DNA of 64,000 nucleotides from Altererythrobacter sp. (GTDB taxonomy: Bacteria > Pseudomonadota > Alphaproteobacteria > Sphingomonadales > Sphingomonadaceae), in the NCBI GenBank assembly GCA_031178065.1, contig JAPSJS010000006.1:33165-97164 (forward strand), written 5' to 3'. Positions 25,329-35,533 of the stretch are shown one piece after another (position 1 is the first letter of the stretch; each line of letters opens with the position of its first letter). The notes under the pieces are model-generated. The model did no database searches. It was not told where the DNA came from and saw nothing but the letters and a program-made list of their open reading frames with translations. Made by a program: the position numbers and the translations under genes.

Positions 25329-25755
25329 AATACTCGCTCTCGCGCTGCTGCCGCTGCTCGGCGCGTGCGTCACCGCCATTCCCGAAGCCCCTGCGCCCGG
25401 CGGCACCGCGCCGCCATCCGCGCGCCCGTCGGCCCCGCCGCCGACTCGGCCGGCGCCGCCGCAGGGCGGGGGGGGCTTTCGCGCACCGCGCGTCATGAAC
25501 ATGCCGGGGCTCGAAGGCGTCATCGGTGCGGACGCGGAGGCGCTCCAGCGCGTGTTCGGCATCGCGCGGCTCGACGTGCGGGAGGGCGACGTGCGCAAGC
25601 TGCAATACAGCGGCGAGGCCTGCGTGCTCGACATCTACCTCTATCCGCTGCGTCCGGGCGCCGAGCCGACGGCGACTTACGTCGACGCCCGCCGCTCGTC
25701 CGACGGGCTCGACGTCGACCGCGCGGCCTGCGTTGCGGCACTGCGCCGCAGGTGA
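25318..25755 (+). CDS. Small Pro-rich lipoprotein of unknown function
   Basis: A 145-residue protein read from a TTG at 25318, which is needed to include the signal peptide: hydrophobic stretch LALALLPLLGAC with lipobox Cys at about residue 17. Residues 24-50 are Pro/Ala-rich and probably a flexible tether. The mature domain (about 55-145) has one more conserved-looking pair of Cys (EACVLDIYLYPL and DRAACVAALR) that could form a disulfide. It overlaps the EI24-like gene by 11 bases. The rare start codon and the overlap suggest low, coupled translation. Family not recognised. Confidence 0.7.
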   Translation: MQHRILALALLPLLGACVTAIPEAPAPGGTAPPSARPSAPPPTRPAPPQGGGGFRAPRVMNMPGLEGVIGADAEALQRVFGIARLDVREGDVRKLQYSGEACVLDIYLYPLRPGAEPTATYVDARRSSDGLDVDRAACVAALRRR

Positions 25756-25837
25756 GCGGCAGGCCGAGCCCGCTCGTAACCCGCCCTTAACCATTGGAGC
25801 CGGAAACTCGCCTTCGAACCGGCAGGAGGGCGAGGCC

Positions 25838-26476
25838 ATGACCATCCAGTTCACCGACATCGCACGTACAGCCGTGGCTGAAGGTGAGATCTCCGCTCCG
25901 CACCTGCTTGCTCTGCGTCAGCTCGAATGGGACGCGGGGCGGATCAGCCGCGACGACGCCGAGGAGATCCTCGCGCTCAACCGCACCTTGTCACGCCCCA
26001 GCGGGGAGTGGACCGACTTCTTCGTAGAGACGCTGAGCGCCTACCTGCTTGACGGCAGCGCCGCGCGCGACCGTTGCAGCGAGGACGCAGCGCGTTGGCT
26101 GACCGGCGCGTTCGACGCTCTGGGCGGGGTGCCGACGATGGCCGAGCTCGAGTTGCTCGTGCGCGTCATCGAACGCGCCGAGCGGGCGCCCGAGACCCTG
26201 CGGCGCTATGCGCTGGCGGCGATCGAGACGACGGTGGTGACCGGCACGGGGCCGACGCGGGTCGGCGGGCGGCGCGGCGCGCCCCGTATCACCGGTGCCG
26301 AGTGCCGCCTCGCGCGGCGTATCCTCTTCGCCGGTCAGGGCCCGGTCCATGCAGGCCGGTCGGCAACGGAATTCCTGTCGCGGATCGACCGCGCCACGCG
26401 AAGCGGCGACAACTCGCCCGAATGGCGGGCCCTGCTCGACACTCTGGGCAGCGTCAGCCCCAGTATTTCATGTTGA
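25838..26476 (+). CDS. Soluble protein of unknown function
   Basis: A 212-residue, mainly helical protein, without signal peptide. Features include HLLALRQLEWDAGRISRDDAEEILALNR near the N-terminus, a central helical region, and a C-terminal segment LARRILFAGQGPVHAGRSATEFLSRIDRATR. It has a good GGAGGG ribosome-binding site before the ATG at 25838. The 3' end overlaps the convergent DUF2141 gene by 23 bases, so the transcripts are complementary at their tails. I recognise no domain. Confidence 0.65.
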   Translation: MTIQFTDIARTAVAEGEISAPHLLALRQLEWDAGRISRDDAEEILALNRTLSRPSGEWTDFFVETLSAYLLDGSAARDRCSEDAARWLTGAFDALGGVPTMAELELLVRVIERAERAPETLRRYALAAIETTVVTGTGPTRVGGRRGAPRITGAECRLARRILFAGQGPVHAGRSATEFLSRIDRATRSGDNSPEWRALLDTLGSVSPSISC

Positions 26477-26951
26477 TCGTGATCGACTTCACGCCGTCGC
26501 CAACCGGGAATGCCGTCTTCGTGTAGCTCGGCTTGCCGAGATTGAAGATGTTGATGCTCGGGTTGTTGGACATACCGCCACCGTCTTCACGCAGGTCCGT
26601 GTCGCCGTTGCCGTTGATGTCGTGACGCACAGCCACGGCATAGGTGCCGGCAGAGGGCACGGGCAGGCAGAAGGTCATCGTGCCGCGCTGCGCCGAGGCT
26701 TCCACACGGTGGAGCCACTTGCCCTTCTTGAGCCATTCGGAACTGGTGCCGCGATAGGTTTGCACCCGTATCGTGCCGCGGGAGGACTTGACGCCGGTCA
26801 CCGTCACCTTGACAGCCGGGCCGCTGCCGGCGCTGCACCGGCCGAGGTCGTTTGAGATCTTCTGCTGATAGGCCTGTGCCGGCGCGGTCGCCAGCATGCC
26901 GGCCGTGAGCATCGCGCCGGCGGCAATTCCGAGGGTTTTCCTGAGAGTCAT
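26454..26951 (-). CDS. DUF2141-family exported protein
   Basis: The 165-residue protein has a signal peptide (about 1-27, ending AQA). The mature part shows the DUF2141 pattern: VKVTVTGVKSSRGTIRVQTY, an LPVPSAGTYAVAVRHDINGNGD core with Asp/Asn-rich turn, then GMSNNPSINIFNLGKPSY. The family is small, secreted and beta-rich, and its biological role is unknown. Two Cys remain in the mature protein (about 39 and 95). It is divergent from rpe, separated by 263 bases that hold no other gene I can support; that space probably contains both promoters. Confidence 0.82.
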   Translation of the reverse strand: MTLRKTLGIAAGAMLTAGMLATAPAQAYQQKISNDLGRCSAGSGPAVKVTVTGVKSSRGTIRVQTYRGTSSEWLKKGKWLHRVEASAQRGTMTFCLPVPSAGTYAVAVRHDINGNGDTDLREDGGGMSNNPSINIFNLGKPSYTKTAFPVGDGVKSITINMKYWG

Positions 26952-27214
26952 CGTCTGCTGCGGTCCATCGTTGCTGCGGGGGGAGGTCGAGCGGCAATTC
27001 ATGCCGCCGGGGTACGGCGATGGCCGGCCCCCTGTCTTGGCAATGCATCTGCGGCGGGCGGCCTTAATTGGCCCTGAATTCGCCGCTGGACAACCATTCA
27101 TCGCCGGAACGACTCGCCTGGTGCACACTATGTGGAAAAGGTGGCGGTGCGCGCTTGTCGTGATTCCGGTCGCGCTCTAGGCGGAGTTTCCCGCCCTTTG
27201 CAATGCGATCGACC

Positions 27215-27877
27215 ATGGCCGCGCCGCTTATTTCCCCGTCCATCCTGTCCGCCGACTTCGCGCGTCTGGGCGAGGAAGTGCGTGCGATCGACGCCGCCGG
27301 CGCGGACTGGATCCACATCGACGTGATGGACGGGCATTACGTGCCTAACATCACCATCGGCCCAGCCGTGGTGAAGGCGCTCCGCCCGCACACCGACAAG
27401 CCGTTCGACGTGCATCTGATGATCAGCCCGGTCGACGCCTATCTCGAGGCGTTCGCCGAAGCCGGCGCCGACATCATCACTGTCCATCCCGAAGCCGGCC
27501 CGCACACCCACCGCACGCTGCAGGCGATCCGCGGCCTGGGCAAGAAGGCCGGGGTCGTGCTCAATCCCGGCACGCCGCCCGACGCGCTCGAGTACCTGCT
27601 CGACCTCGCCGATCTCGTACTGGTGATGAGCGTCAATCCCGGTTTCGGCGGGCAGAGCTTCATCGACAGCCAGCTGCGCAAGACCGAGGCGATCCGCCGG
27701 ATGATCGACGCCAGCGGGCGCGACATCCGGCTCGAGGTCGACGGCGGCGTGAACGAGGAGACCGCGCGGCTCTGCGTCGCCGCCGGGGCCGACGTGCTCG
27801 TCGCCGGCTCCGCCACGTTCAAGGGCGGGCCCGGGCGCTATGCCGCCAATATCGCCGCCCTGAGGGGGGAAGGCTGA
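27215..27877 (+). CDS. rpe: Ribulose-phosphate 3-epimerase
   Basis: The 220-residue TIM-barrel enzyme interconverts ribulose 5-phosphate and xylulose 5-phosphate in the pentose phosphate pathway. Motifs in order: [14 protein letters not shown] at the N-terminus, [16 protein letters not shown] with metal ligands His and Asp, [24 protein letters not shown], and the phosphate-binding LEVDGGVN and AGSATF. An in-frame ATG at 27203 would add four residues; 27215 fits known N-termini better. The heparinase-like gene starts on its stop codon (TGATG). Confidence 0.95.
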   Translation: MAAPLISPSILSADFARLGEEVRAIDAAGADWIHIDVMDGHYVPNITIGPAVVKALRPHTDKPFDVHLMISPVDAYLEAFAEAGADIITVHPEAGPHTHRTLQAIRGLGKKAGVVLNPGTPPDALEYLLDLADLVLVMSVNPGFGGQSFIDSQLRKTEAIRRMIDASGRDIRLEVDGGVNEETARLCVAAGADVLVAGSATFKGGPGRYAANIAALRGEG

Positions 27878-29754
27878 TGGACCGCGTGGCGCCGCTCGCC
27901 GATAGAGGCGCCCGCGACGCCGACGATCGCGACTGGGTGGAGCCTGCGCTGCCGCTGCACGCGGATACGGGCGACGATCTGGTCCGGCGCGAGAAGACCC
28001 GGCACGAAAGAGACCGGCGCGAAGTGCTCGAACCGGGCCGTTCGCTGGCCCTTTCCGATCTCGCGCCGCCCCGGCTCGGTGCCGGCGAGCGGCTGATCCG
28101 CCTCGCCTACGGCATGGGCGTTTCGGGATCGACGCTCACCGCGCCGTTCGCCAAGCCGGCCAAGCCACGCCTGCTCGGCACGGTCGAGAGCCCCTATGCC
28201 GGTGACCGCGCGGCGGGCGTCGCGCTGCGCGCCGGGCATTTCCTGATCTACGGGGTCAAGGCGCCGATCGCGCAGATGGAGTTCGATTCGGTCGCGCGGC
28301 TGACGCCGCCGTTCGAGCGGACCGTCCACGGCTTCGGCTGGCTGCGCGATCTGGCCGCCAGCGCGCCGCGCGAACAATGCCTCGCCACGGCCGAGCGCCT
28401 GCTGCGCGCCTGGCTCGAGGCCAATCCCGCGCCCGGCAAGGGGGCCGCCTGGCAGGTCGAGCACGTCGGCAACCGCCTGCGCAACTGGCTCGTCTTCGCA
28501 CCGCTGATCCTGTCCGGCGAAGGGACGCAGCTCCGCGGGCAGACGCTCGCCGCTATCGCGGAGACCGCGCGCTGGCTCGACCGCAAGGTCGGGCGGGCGG
28601 AGGACGGGCCTGGCGCCGTGGCCGGCTGGACGGCGCTCACCGCCGCCGGGCTGCTGTTGCCCGACGGCAAGCCGCGCCGGCTCTATGCCGAAGCCGGGCT
28701 CGCGCGCGCGCTCGGCGAGCTGGTGGCGGAGGACGGCGGGGTCCTCTCGCGCAGCCCGCTGGCGCAGATGGACGCGATCGCTGCGCTGGTGGACCTGCGC
28801 GCCTGCTACGAGGCGGTGAAGCGCAATCCGCCGCAGGTGCTCGAGACGATGCTGCAACTGCTCGTGCCGCCGCTGCTCTCGCTGCTGCACGGGGATGGGG
28901 GGCTCGGCAACTGGCAGGGCGCGGGCGCGATCGGTGCCGATCGCGTCGCCGCCCTGGTCGAGGCGAGCCGCGTGCGCACGCGGCCGCTCAAGGAACCGCG
29001 CCAGTGGGGCTATCAGCGGGTCGCCGCGCACAAGTCGGTCCTGATCGTCGACACCGCGCCTCCGGCGCTGCCGCGTCACGCCCGCGCCGGCTGTGCCTCG
29101 ACGCTGGCGTTTGAATTCTCGATCGACGGGCAGCGGCTGGTCGTCAATTGCGGCGGGGCCGCCTTTGCCGGCGGGCAGGTGCCCGTGCGGATCGAGCAGG
29201 GCCTGCGCGCGACCGCGGCGCACTCGACGCTTGTGCTCGACGAAGCGAACTCGACCGCCATCCTCCTCGGCGGCAAGCTCGGCAGCGGGGTCAACGAAGT
29301 CGAGGTCGACCGCCGCATGCTCGACCTCAACGGTGGCAGCGCGACGCGGGTGGAGGCGAGCCACGACGGCTATGCCGCACGCTACGGCCTGATGCACCGC
29401 CGCATCCTGATCCTGCGCGATAACGGCCACGAATTGCGCGGCGAGGACGTGTTGCTGCCCGCTGGCAAGACTGGCAAGCGCGGCAAGATAGCTTTCGCGA
29501 TTCGCTTCCACCTCGGCCCCGGGGTCGAGGCGCGCCTGTCGGAAGACGGCAAGGGAGCCGGCCTCGCGTTGCCCGACGGCAGCTACTGGCAGTTCCGCTT
29601 GCCCCAGGGCGACGGGGCGGGCGATCTGGCGATCGAGGAAAGTCTGTGGATCGACGGACTGGGCAAGCCCCATCCGATCGAGCAACTGGTCATTCAAGGG
29701 ATGACATCGCGCAGCGGGGGAAGTTTCTCCTGGCTGCTCAAGAAGATGGGATAG
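27877..29754 (+). CDS. Heparinase II/III-family protein
   Basis: A 625-residue protein. The N-terminal 300 residues are helical, as in the alpha-alpha toroid of heparinase II/III lyases ([25 protein letters not shown]). The C-terminal half is beta-rich with [24 protein letters not shown] and [19 protein letters not shown], typical of the Hepar_II_III domain. Relatives cleave uronate-containing polysaccharides, but there is no signal peptide, so the protein is apparently cytoplasmic and its substrate is unknown. It sits in one tight unit rpe-hep-purH (TGATG overlap in front, seven bases behind). The first 60 residues are unusually rich in Arg and Asp and may be poorly conserved. Confidence 0.82.
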   Translation: MDRVAPLADRGARDADDRDWVEPALPLHADTGDDLVRREKTRHERDRREVLEPGRSLALSDLAPPRLGAGERLIRLAYGMGVSGSTLTAPFAKPAKPRLLGTVESPYAGDRAAGVALRAGHFLIYGVKAPIAQMEFDSVARLTPPFERTVHGFGWLRDLAASAPREQCLATAERLLRAWLEANPAPGKGAAWQVEHVGNRLRNWLVFAPLILSGEGTQLRGQTLAAIAETARWLDRKVGRAEDGPGAVAGWTALTAAGLLLPDGKPRRLYAEAGLARALGELVAEDGGVLSRSPLAQMDAIAALVDLRACYEAVKRNPPQVLETMLQLLVPPLLSLLHGDGGLGNWQGAGAIGADRVAALVEASRVRTRPLKEPRQWGYQRVAAHKSVLIVDTAPPALPRHARAGCASTLAFEFSIDGQRLVVNCGGAAFAGGQVPVRIEQGLRATAAHSTLVLDEANSTAILLGGKLGSGVNEVEVDRRMLDLNGGSATRVEASHDGYAARYGLMHRRILILRDNGHELRGEDVLLPAGKTGKRGKIAFAIRFHLGPGVEARLSEDGKGAGLALPDGSYWQFRLPQGDGAGDLAIEESLWIDGLGKPHPIEQLVIQGMTSRSGGSFSWLLKKMG

Positions 29755-29761
29755 AATTCAA

Positions 29762-31351
29762 GTGAGCGACGTGACGATCAAGCGGGCACTGCTTTCGGTG
29801 TCCGACAAGAGCGGTTTGGTGGATCTGGGCGCGAAGCTGGCCAAGGGCGGCGTCGAGCTGGTCTCCACCGGCGGCACCGCGCGTGCTCTGCGCGAGGCCG
29901 GGCTGGCCGTGCGCGACGTCTCCGACCTCACCGGCTTTCCCGAGATGATGGACGGGCGGGTCAAGACACTGCACCCGATGGTCCACGGCGGCCTGCTGGC
30001 GGTGCGCGACAACCCCGAACATGCCGCGGCGATGGAAACGCACGAAATCGGCGCGATCGATCTGGTCGTGGTCAATCTCTACCCGTTCGAGGCGACCGTC
30101 GCGCGCGGCGCCGAGCGCGAGGAGATCATCGAGAACATCGATATCGGGGGGCCCAGCATGGTCCGCTCCGCGGCGAAGAACCACCAGTTCGTCACCATCG
30201 TAACCGATCCGGCCGACTACGACGACCTGCTGGACGAACTCGCCGCGCACGATGGCGGCACATCTCTCGAATTCCGCCGCAAGATGGCGGCCAAGGCCTT
30301 CGCCGCGACCGCTGCCTATGATTCGATGATCAGCCAGTGGTTCGCCTTCGCCGATCAGGGACAGACCTTTCCCGACATGCTGGCGGTCAACGGCCGCCGC
30401 GTGACCGAGCTGCGCTATGGCGAGAACCCGCACCAGAAAGCTGCGCTCTATACGCCCGTGGGTCCGCACGCGCGCGGCATCGCGCAGGCCGAGCAGCTCC
30501 AGGGCAAGGAGCTCAGCTACAACAACTACAACGACGCGGACGCGGCGCTCGAGCTCTGCGCGGAGTTTGCGGGCGGCGACCCGGCGGTGGTGATCGTCAA
30601 GCATGCCAATCCCTGCGGCGTCGCCCAGCGCAGCTCGCTGCTGGATGCGTGGAACGAAGCGCTCGCCTGCGACAGCGTCTCGGCCTTCGGCGGGATCGTC
30701 TGCGTGAACACCGAGCTCGACGGGCCGACGGCGGAGGCGATCTGCGACATCTTCACCGAAGTCGTGATCGCACCCACGGTGAGCGAGGAGGCGCGAGCGG
30801 CCTTCGCGAAGAAGAAGAACCTGCGTCTGCTCGTCACCGGCGAACTGCCCGATCCGCGCCGCGGCGGCCTGTCGGTCAAGCCGATTACCGGCGGGCTGCT
30901 GGTGCAGAGCCGCGACGACGGGGCGATCGCCCTGGCCGATCTCAAGGTGGTCACCGAGCGCGAGCCGACCGAGCAGGAACTGAAGGACTGCCTGTTCGCC
31001 TGGACGGTGGCGCGCCACGTCAAGTCGAACGCGATCGTCTATGCGAAGGACGGCGCGACCGCCGGCATCGGTGCGGGCCAGATGAACCGCCGCGATTCGA
31101 GCCGCATCGCCGCGGCGAAGGCAATCGAAGCGGCGGAGACCTACGGCTGGGACGCACCCCGCACGGCGGGCAGCGCGGTCGCGTCCGATGCGTTCTTCCC
31201 TTTCGCCGACGGCCTGCTCGCCGCAGCCGAAGCCGGCGCAACGGCGGTGATCCAGCCCGGCGGCTCGATCCGCGACGAGGAAGTGATCGCCGCAGCGGAC
31301 GAGGCGGGCCTGGCGATGGTCTTCACCGGAATGCGACATTTTCGCCACTAG
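29762..31351 (+). CDS. purH: Bifunctional AICAR transformylase / IMP cyclohydrolase
   Basis: The 529-residue enzyme does the last two steps of IMP synthesis. The N-terminal third is the cyclohydrolase domain with [40 protein letters not shown] and the phosphate-binding [16 protein letters not shown]. The rest is the transformylase domain with [27 protein letters not shown], the [11 protein letters not shown] catalytic loop (Lys and His) and [11 protein letters not shown]. Length is as expected. Translation starts at GTG 29762, seven bases after the heparinase-like stop. A GC-rich hairpin (about 31369-31386) follows but without a clear T tract. Confidence 0.97.
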   Translation: MSDVTIKRALLSVSDKSGLVDLGAKLAKGGVELVSTGGTARALREAGLAVRDVSDLTGFPEMMDGRVKTLHPMVHGGLLAVRDNPEHAAAMETHEIGAIDLVVVNLYPFEATVARGAEREEIIENIDIGGPSMVRSAAKNHQFVTIVTDPADYDDLLDELAAHDGGTSLEFRRKMAAKAFAATAAYDSMISQWFAFADQGQTFPDMLAVNGRRVTELRYGENPHQKAALYTPVGPHARGIAQAEQLQGKELSYNNYNDADAALELCAEFAGGDPAVVIVKHANPCGVAQRSSLLDAWNEALACDSVSAFGGIVCVNTELDGPTAEAICDIFTEVVIAPTVSEEARAAFAKKKNLRLLVTGELPDPRRGGLSVKPITGGLLVQSRDDGAIALADLKVVTEREPTEQELKDCLFAWTVARHVKSNAIVYAKDGATAGIGAGQMNRRDSSRIAAAKAIEAAETYGWDAPRTAGSAVASDAFFPFADGLLAAAEAGATAVIQPGGSIRDEEVIAAADEAGLAMVFTGMRHFRH

Positions 31352-31487
31352 GGTGTAAACGCAAAGTTGGCGCGGGGCCTCGCGCCCGCCCCTTTCGTAA
31401 ACCGATCCCGAACACCATGTTCAGTCACCCGCAAGCGCGGCCTGCTAGACCGCGTGGCAAGAAGTACCGCTGAAAAAGACGAAGCCG

Positions 31488-31625
31488 ATGAACCCGTTCA
31501 AGACCGATCTCTTCCGCAATTTCGCCATCGGCTTCGCCGCGGGCGCCGTGATCGTCGCCCTGCAGGCGTCGCCCGACATCGTCGGTGCCGTCCTGCCGCA
31601 GGCCGAGGCCGCCGTCTTGAAGTGA
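31488..31625 (+). CDS. 45-residue single-pass membrane protein upstream of msrA
   Basis: This short frame has an ATG at 31488, a polar N-terminus (MNPFKTDLFRN), one hydrophobic segment (about residues 12-26, FAIGFAAGAVIVALQ) and a short acidic tail. Its stop codon overlaps the msrA GTG by four bases (GTGA), the arrangement used by many real gene pairs here. Those features make it likely to be translated. The function is unknown; a membrane peptide of this size could be a small regulator or subunit. Confidence 0.6.
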   Translation: MNPFKTDLFRNFAIGFAAGAVIVALQASPDIVGAVLPQAEAAVLK

Positions 31626-32299
31626 GGCCCGCTTTCGCGTCCCTCGGTGCAGGTCTGCTGGCGCTGAGTGCCTGTCAGCAACCCGCCGATCTGGCGCAAA
31701 GCATCGTCGAAGCTCCGACACCCGAGCGCGTGGCGCGCGAAAGCCCCGCTCAGAAGACCGCGATCTTCGCCGGCGGCTGCTTCTGGGGCGTGGAAGGCGT
31801 TTTCAGCCATGTGAAAGGCGTGACGAGGGCGGTCTCGGGATATCACGGCGGCACCGAGCGGCAGGCCCGCTACGATCTCGTCGCCACCGGCCTGACCGAC
31901 CATGCCGAAGCGGTGGAGATCACTTATGATCCCGCGCAAGTCCGCTACGACGAACTGGTGCGCATCTTCTTCTCCGTGGTGGCCGACCCGACGCTCCGCA
32001 ACCGCCAGGGCCCGGACAAGGGCGCGCACTACCGCACGGCGCTGGTTCCGATCGATGCGGAGCAGCGCGCGGTCGCCGCCGCCTATCTCGACCAGTTGGA
32101 AGCCTCGCGCCTGTGGGACGAGCCGATCGTCGCCGCGATCGAACCCCACCGGACCTTCTATCCCGCCGAGGATCGCCATCAGGACTTCGCGGCCCGCAAT
32201 CCGGACCACGGATACGTCCTGCGCTGGGATCGGCCCCGGATCGCCGCCCTCGAGCGGCTCTATCCCCGCCTCTACCGGGCCGGCTTCGCACGCGATTGA
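31622..32299 (+). CDS. msrA: Peptide-methionine (S)-S-oxide reductase, predicted lipoprotein
   Basis: The 225-residue protein has a lipoprotein signal with lipobox ending at Cys18 (LALSAC). The MsrA domain follows, with GGCFWG (catalytic Cys53), SGYHGG, DHAEAVEITYDP and an NPDHGYVLRW end segment. It repairs the S-epimer of oxidised methionine, here presumably in envelope proteins. Only two Cys are present, the lipidated one and the catalytic one, so the usual resolving Cys near the C-terminus is missing and reduction must use an external thiol or partner. Start is GTG at 31622, coupled to the 45-residue gene. Confidence 0.93.
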   Translation: MRPAFASLGAGLLALSACQQPADLAQSIVEAPTPERVARESPAQKTAIFAGGCFWGVEGVFSHVKGVTRAVSGYHGGTERQARYDLVATGLTDHAEAVEITYDPAQVRYDELVRIFFSVVADPTLRNRQGPDKGAHYRTALVPIDAEQRAVAAAYLDQLEASRLWDEPIVAAIEPHRTFYPAEDRHQDFAARNPDHGYVLRWDRPRIAALERLYPRLYRAGFARD

Positions 32300-32336
32300 G
32301 TGGCGCGCGGGCCGCGCAATCGCTATATCCGCAAGT

Positions 32337-32807
32337 ATGGCGACCCAGCACAAGCACTCACACCACGAACACAGTGGCAGCGACCTCATCACCGCAGCGC
32401 GCGACGCGCTCGTTGCGGCGGGCGAGCAGTGGACCGGAATGCGCGAGTCGGTGTTCGAGGAACTCGCACGCCACGAACGCCCAGCCTCCGCCTACGACAT
32501 AGCCGACAACCTCTCGGCCGCGCGCGGCAAGCGAGTGGCGCCCAACAGCGTCTACCGCATCCTCGACCTGTTCGTGGCGAACAACCTCGCCATGCGGGTC
32601 GAAAGCGCGAACGCCTATCTCGCCAACACCCACCCGGGGTGCGAGCACGACTGCATCTTCCTCGTCTGCGACGAATGCGGGGAAGCGACCCACGTCGATG
32701 ACGATACCGTCTCCGGCGGGGTTCGCGGCGTGGCGAAGGCCAGCCGCTTCCAGACGCGCCGCCCGATCATCGAGGTGCGCGGCCTGTGCGAGACCTGCGC
32801 CGGCTGA
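32337..32807 (+). CDS. Fur-family metal regulator, probably Zur-type
   Basis: The 156-residue protein has the Fur winged-helix region (TGMRESVFEELA, PASAYDIADNL, NSVYRILDLFVANNLAMRVES) and a dimerisation domain with two CxxC zinc motifs, CDECGE and the C-terminal CETCAG. The very N-terminus is His-rich (HKHSHHEHSG, five His among the first twelve residues), a feature seen in zinc-sensing members. Together with the Zur-like site at 11053 this favours a zinc uptake regulator rather than iron Fur, but metal choice is inference. It follows msrA by 37 bases and precedes dxs by 71. Confidence 0.85.
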   Translation: MATQHKHSHHEHSGSDLITAARDALVAAGEQWTGMRESVFEELARHERPASAYDIADNLSAARGKRVAPNSVYRILDLFVANNLAMRVESANAYLANTHPGCEHDCIFLVCDECGEATHVDDDTVSGGVRGVAKASRFQTRRPIIEVRGLCETCAG

Positions 32808-32878
32808 CGCCCGGCCTAGCCACCCGTTCATCGCACGCGTTCATCGACAGTCACGCTTCGCCCGTGTAAAGCTTTGCC

Positions 32879-34801
32879 ATGAGTCAACGTCCCGATACGC
32901 CCCTGCTCGACACGGTCGCCACACCGCAGGACCTCCGCCAGATCGACAAGAGCCGCCTGCGCCAGCTCTCGGACGAACTGCGCGCCGAGATGATCGACGC
33001 GGTCGGCAGCACCGGCGGCCATCTCGGCTCCGGCCTCGGCGTGGTCGAGCTGACCGTCGCGATCCACTACGTCTTCAACACGCCCGAGGACAAGCTGATC
33101 TGGGACGTCGGCCACCAGGCCTACCCGCACAAGATCCTGACCGGCCGGCGCGATCGCATCCGCACCCTGCGTCAGGGCGGCGGTCTCTCGGGCTTCACCA
33201 AGCGCAGCGAGAGCGAATACGACCCGTTCGGCGCCGCGCATTCCTCGACCTCGATCTCCGCCAGTCTCGGCTTCGCCGTGGCCAACAAGCTGAACGACCG
33301 CCCGGGCAAGGCGATCGCGGTGATCGGCGACGGGGCGATGAGCGCCGGCATGGCCTACGAGGCGATGAACAACGCCGAACAGGCCGGAAACCGGCTGATC
33401 GTGATCCTCAACGACAACGACATGTCGATCGCGCCGCCCGTGGGCGGGCTCTCGGCCTATCTCGCGCGCATGGTTTCCTCGAGCGAGTACCTCGGCCTGC
33501 GCAGCCTCGCCTCGCGCATCTCGAAGAAGCTCAGCCGCAGGGTCCATTCGGGGCTGGAGAAGGCCGAGGAATACACGCGCGGCATGGTCACCGGCGGCAC
33601 GCTGTTCGAGGAGCTCGGCTTCTACTACGTCGGCCCGATCGACGGGCACGATCTCGATCATCTGATCCCGGTGCTGGAGAACGTGCGCGACAGCGAGCAG
33701 GGGCCGATTCTGGTCCACGTCGTGACCAAGAAGGGCAAGGGCTACGGCCCGGCCGAGGACAGCGCCGACAAGTACCACGGCGTCGCCAAGTTCGACGTCA
33801 TCACCGGCGAGCAGAAGAAATCGAGCGGCGGTCCGCCCGCCTACCAGAACGTGTTTGGCGACACGCTGGCGAAGCTCGCCGAGACCGATCCGCGCATCTG
33901 CGCCATCACCGCCGCCATGCCGAGCGGTACCGGGGTCGATCGGTTCGCCAAGGCCCACCCCGAGCGCGCGTTCGACGTCGGCATTGCCGAGCAGCACGGC
34001 GTCACCTTCGCCGCCGGGCTCGCCGCGCAGGGCATGCGGCCCTTCGCCGCGATCTATTCGACCTTCCTCCAGCGCGCCTACGACCAGGTCGTGCACGACG
34101 TCGCAATCCAGAACTTGCCGGTGCGCTTCGCGATCGACCGGGCCGGCCTGGTGGGCGCGGACGGGGCAACGCACGCCGGCGCGTTCGACGTGACCTATCT
34201 GGCGAGCCTGCCCAACTTCGTCGTCATGGCCGCGGCGGACGAGGCGGAGCTGGTCCACATGACCTACACCGCCGCCGAGTACGACACGGGACCCATCGCC
34301 TTCCGCTATCCACGCGGCGCCGGCATTGGCGTGCCGCTGCCGGAGACGCCCGAGAAGCTCGAGATCGGCAAGGGCCGGGTGGTGCGCGAAGGCAGCAAGA
34401 TCGCCCTGCTCAGCCTCGGCACGCGCCTGCACGAGGCGCTCAAGGCGGCCGACCAGCTCGAGGCCAAGGGCTTGCCCACCACCGTCGCCGACATGCGCTT
34501 CGCCAAGCCGCTCGATACCGCCCTGATCGAGAAGCTCATGCGCACGCACGAAGTGGTCGTGACGATCGAGGAAGCCGCGATCGGCGGCCTCGGCGCCCAC
34601 GTCCTCACTTTCGCCAGCGATGAGGGGCTGACCGACGCAGGGCTCAAGATCCGCACCATGCGCCTGCCCGACATGTTCCAGGACCACGACGATCCCGTGA
34701 AGCAGTACGACGAAGCCCGACTCAATGCCCCGCACATCGTCGAGACGGTGCTCAAGGCGCTACGCCACAACAGCGCCGGCGTGGCGGAGGCGCGGGCCTA
34801 A
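32879..34801 (+). CDS. dxs: 1-deoxy-D-xylulose-5-phosphate synthase
   Basis: The 640-residue transketolase-like enzyme joins pyruvate and glyceraldehyde 3-phosphate, using thiamine diphosphate. DXP feeds the MEP isoprenoid pathway and the thiazole ring of thiamine (thiSG, this window). Visible motifs are [21 protein letters not shown], the TPP/Mg motif [17 protein letters not shown] ending in NDNDMS, then [12 protein letters not shown] with the catalytic Glu, [17 protein letters not shown] and [17 protein letters not shown]. Length is standard. It is convergent with the NnrU-like gene, nine bases apart. Confidence 0.97.
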   Translation: MSQRPDTPLLDTVATPQDLRQIDKSRLRQLSDELRAEMIDAVGSTGGHLGSGLGVVELTVAIHYVFNTPEDKLIWDVGHQAYPHKILTGRRDRIRTLRQGGGLSGFTKRSESEYDPFGAAHSSTSISASLGFAVANKLNDRPGKAIAVIGDGAMSAGMAYEAMNNAEQAGNRLIVILNDNDMSIAPPVGGLSAYLARMVSSSEYLGLRSLASRISKKLSRRVHSGLEKAEEYTRGMVTGGTLFEELGFYYVGPIDGHDLDHLIPVLENVRDSEQGPILVHVVTKKGKGYGPAEDSADKYHGVAKFDVITGEQKKSSGGPPAYQNVFGDTLAKLAETDPRICAITAAMPSGTGVDRFAKAHPERAFDVGIAEQHGVTFAAGLAAQGMRPFAAIYSTFLQRAYDQVVHDVAIQNLPVRFAIDRAGLVGADGATHAGAFDVTYLASLPNFVVMAAADEAELVHMTYTAAEYDTGPIAFRYPRGAGIGVPLPETPEKLEIGKGRVVREGSKIALLSLGTRLHEALKAADQLEAKGLPTTVADMRFAKPLDTALIEKLMRTHEVVVTIEEAAIGGLGAHVLTFASDEGLTDAGLKIRTMRLPDMFQDHDDPVKQYDEARLNAPHIVETVLKALRHNSAGVAEARA

Positions 34802-34810
34802 GGTCCTGAT

Positions 34811-35491
34811 CTAGGGCTGGATCCAGAGCCATACGCCGGCGGGAACGCCGGCCGCGTGGATGTGCGACCAGGTGATCACCAGCCATAGCACCAGCGCGGT
34901 GAGCCACAGCAGCCACCCGGCGCGCGGGAGCGCCGTCCAGCGGGGCCAGTAGGCCGTCCGCGCTTCCCACGCACTCCAAGCCTCGCCCATCAGGGAGCGC
35001 TTCTTGCGGTCCTGCATGTGCGCGCCGACGAGGGCAAGGAACAGCACGGCGCCCGCGACGATCAGCGTGCGCACGCTCCACCATAGCGCGATGTGCGAAA
35101 TGGCCCAGAGCGCGAAGCCCCACATCATCGGATGGCGCGTGACGGCGAAGACGCCGCCGGCCTCCCGGCTCGTCATCGCCTCCGCCCGCGGGTCGGGCAG
35201 CGCCGGATTCTTGCGCAGCGAACCGAGGAACAGCACGAGCGCTGGGAGCGTGAGCACGGTGGCGGCGATCCAGCCGATCTGCCCCGATCCTCCGAGGTCG
35301 GCCGGCGGCGCAGCGCGGAAGGCCAGGACCATCCAGGCGAAGGTCGCCAGTGCCACCAGCGAATAGAGGCCGAGGAACGGCCCCGCCCCCAAGGCACGCA
35401 CCAGCGGCGCACGCAAGGGATGGGACAGCGCGAAATGCGTGCCGACGAAAGCGATCGCGGCGGCGCTCAGCGACAGAAGGGCTTCATTCAC
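34811..35491 (-). CDS. NnrU-family membrane protein
   Basis: A 226-residue membrane protein with about six helices, the N-terminal FVGTHFALSHPLR motif, and VTRHPMMWGFALWAISH in the middle, both typical of NnrU/MAPEG-neighbour proteins. Another His pair occurs near the end (SHIHAAG). NnrU was named from nitric oxide and nitrite metabolism in Rhodobacter, but homologues occur in many species without denitrification genes, and none is present here. Its function is therefore left open. It is convergent with dxs. Confidence 0.82.
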   Translation of the reverse strand: MNEALLSLSAAAIAFVGTHFALSHPLRAPLVRALGAGPFLGLYSLVALATFAWMVLAFRAAPPADLGGSGQIGWIAATVLTLPALVLFLGSLRKNPALPDPRAEAMTSREAGGVFAVTRHPMMWGFALWAISHIALWWSVRTLIVAGAVLFLALVGAHMQDRKKRSLMGEAWSAWEARTAYWPRWTALPRAGWLLWLTALVLWLVITWSHIHAAGVPAGVWLWIQP

Positions 35492-35533
35492 GACATTTCT
35501 CCCCGAAACGTCATTTCAGTAGCAAATAAAAAC

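Noticed and set aside
26896..27180. A 94-codon frame in the space between the DUF2141 gene and rpe
   Set aside because: It overlaps the signal-peptide coding end of the DUF2141 gene, lacks a start signal and shows no domain; the space more likely holds two divergent promoters.
29738..31348. Open frame of 536 codons antisense to purH
   Set aside because: purH is unambiguous and in frame throughout; the reverse frame is a codon-bias artefact.
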